From Sinonovacula constricta (lineage: Eukaryota > Mollusca > Bivalvia > Cardiida > Solecurtidae), in contig CM017572.1 in the NCBI GenBank assembly GCA_007844125.1, positions 38,813,397-38,877,396 on the forward strand: a stretch of DNA of 64,000 nt. Reading direction: 5' to 3'. A program made the position numbers and the translations under genes. Positions 62,690 to 64,000 of this stretch are shown one piece after another; the stretch's first letter is position 1; every line of letters starts with the position of its first letter. The notes under the pieces were generated by a model, which saw only the letters and a program-made list of their open reading frames with translations, was not told the DNA's origin and ran no database searches.

Positions 62690-64000
62690 ACAGGGTACCA
62701 TTCTAACTACTCATGGCACAAGATACCATGCTTATTTACACTCATGGCACAAGGGATCATGCTTATCTACACTCATGGCACAAGGTACCATGCATATCTA
62801 CACTCATGGCACAAGGGATCATGCATATCTACACTCATGGCACAAGGGATCATGCTTATCTACACTCATGGCACAAGGTACCATGCTTATCTACACTCAT
62901 GGCACAAGATACCATGCTTATCTACACTCGTGGCACAAGTTACTATGCTTATCTACACTCATGGCACAAGGGATCATGCTTATCTACACTCACAGCACAA
63001 GATACCATGCTTATCTACACTCATGGCACAAGGTACCATGCATATCTACACTCATGGCACAAGGGATCATGCATATCTACACTCATGGCACAAGGGATCA
63101 TGCTTATCTACACTCATGGCACAAGATGACATGCTTATCTACACTCATGGCACAAGGCACCATGCTTATCTACACTCATGGCACAAGGCACCATGCTTAT
63201 CTACACTCATGGCACAAGGTACCATGCTTATCTACACTCATGGCACAAGGGATCATGCTTATCTACACTCATGGCACAAGGCACCATGCTTATCTACACT
63301 CATAGCACAGGGTACCATGCTAATCTACACTCATAGCACAAGGTACCATGCTAATCTACACTCATGGCACATGGTACCATGCTAATCTACGCTCTTGACA
63401 TAGGGTACATTGCTTATCTACGCTCATAGCACAGGTACCATGCTAAACTACTCATGAAACAGGGTACCATGCTAATCTAATCATCGCACAGGGTACCATG
63501 ATTATATAAACTAATAATACAGGGTACCATGCTTATATAAACTTATAACACAGGGTACCATGGTTATCTACACTCATTACAAAGGGTACCAAGCTAATCT
63601 AAACTCAAGACATATGGTACCAGGCTGATCTAAGATCAAGGTGAAGGGTTCTAAGCTAATCTATACTCATGGCATAGGGAACTGTACATATATGCACTCA
63701 TAGAATAGGGAAGCATGCTTATCTACACTTATTTCATAGGGTACCATGCTTATCCCCACTTATGCCATAGGGTATAATGCTTATCTACACTTGCGCCATA
63801 GGGTACAATGCATATCTACACTTGCGCCATAGGGTACCATGATTATCTACACTGCCATAAGGTACCATGCTTATCCCCACTTATGCCATAGGTTACAATG
63901 CTTATCGACACTTGTGCCATAGTGTACAATGCTTATCTACACTTAGGCCATAGGGTACCATGCTCATCAACACCAATGCCATAGGGTACCATGCTTATCT
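62690..64000. repeat. 31-bp minisatellite, about 42 copies, running off the right edge
   Basis: Unit CTCATGGCACAAGGGATCAT plus GCTTATCTACA, with GGTACC and GGCACC variants. Copies are near-identical to about 63,300 and increasingly diverged towards 64,000. 31 is not a multiple of three, so three long overlapping frames result; none is a gene. Confidence 0.97.

Noticed and set aside
62654..63385. 243-codon repetitive frame (HSWHKIPCL-type repeats)
   Set aside because: Product of the 31-bp minisatellite; the same repeat is open in all three frames.

Overview
The window looks like nuclear DNA of a lophotrochozoan animal, most likely a bivalve mollusc. It is AT-rich. Its genes are short exons with GT/AG splice sites, separated by long introns full of minisatellites, tRNA-headed SINEs and cut-and-paste DNA transposons. 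There is no prokaryotic organisation and no CRISPR array. Species cannot be named from the sequence alone. Most long open frames in the window are by-products of tandem repeats; the real coding sequence is mostly in exons too short for an ORF search and was found by reading splice sites and frame phase.

Layout. (1) 1-16,638, minus strand: the 5' part of a carnitine O-acetyltransferase gene (CRAT). Five exons (16612-16638, 14099-14287, 8217-8297, 5014-5132, 3936-3989) join in matching phase; the rest of the gene lies beyond base 1. Its introns hold a 41-bp minisatellite (1-3600), a small TIR element (4534-4849), an array of copies of the exon-4 splice acceptor, and a nearly intact 4.05-kb hAT transposon (9202-13251) with one nonsense codon. 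(2) 17,210-19,640: a diverged ~190-bp satellite whose monomer types recur in order. (3) 21,369-22,888, plus strand: a possible four-exon gene for an 83-residue protein. (4) 25,371-27,600: a 68-bp minisatellite, then a GTA/TCG trinucleotide tract about 1 kb long, a LINE remnant and a 100-N gap.

(5) 29,564-42,032, plus strand: the complete OSTC gene (oligosaccharyltransferase subunit), four exons, 149 residues. Its 10.4-kb first intron holds an 808-bp MITE and a 7.4-kb hAT-like insertion with a perfect 8-bp target duplication. That insertion itself contains a broken pogo/Tigger element with a C-terminal PHD-like finger, a TA-flanked element and a SINE. (6) 45,805-46,206, plus strand: a 133-residue coiled-coil protein of unknown function. 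(7) 48-50 kb: dispersed ~146-bp and ~150-bp tandem repeats with an inserted SINE. (8) 56,440-61,984, minus strand: the 3' part of an unidentified Ser/Pro-rich protein gene with two mutually exclusive terminal exons, one ending in a PDZ-ligand-like tail. (9) 61,481-61,812 and 62,690-64,000: 47-bp and 31-bp minisatellites.

The two named genes are ordinary housekeeping functions (acyl-carnitine metabolism in mitochondria or peroxisomes; N-glycosylation in the ER) and are not obviously linked. The most unusual structure is the array of duplicated 3' splice sites in front of CRAT exon 4.
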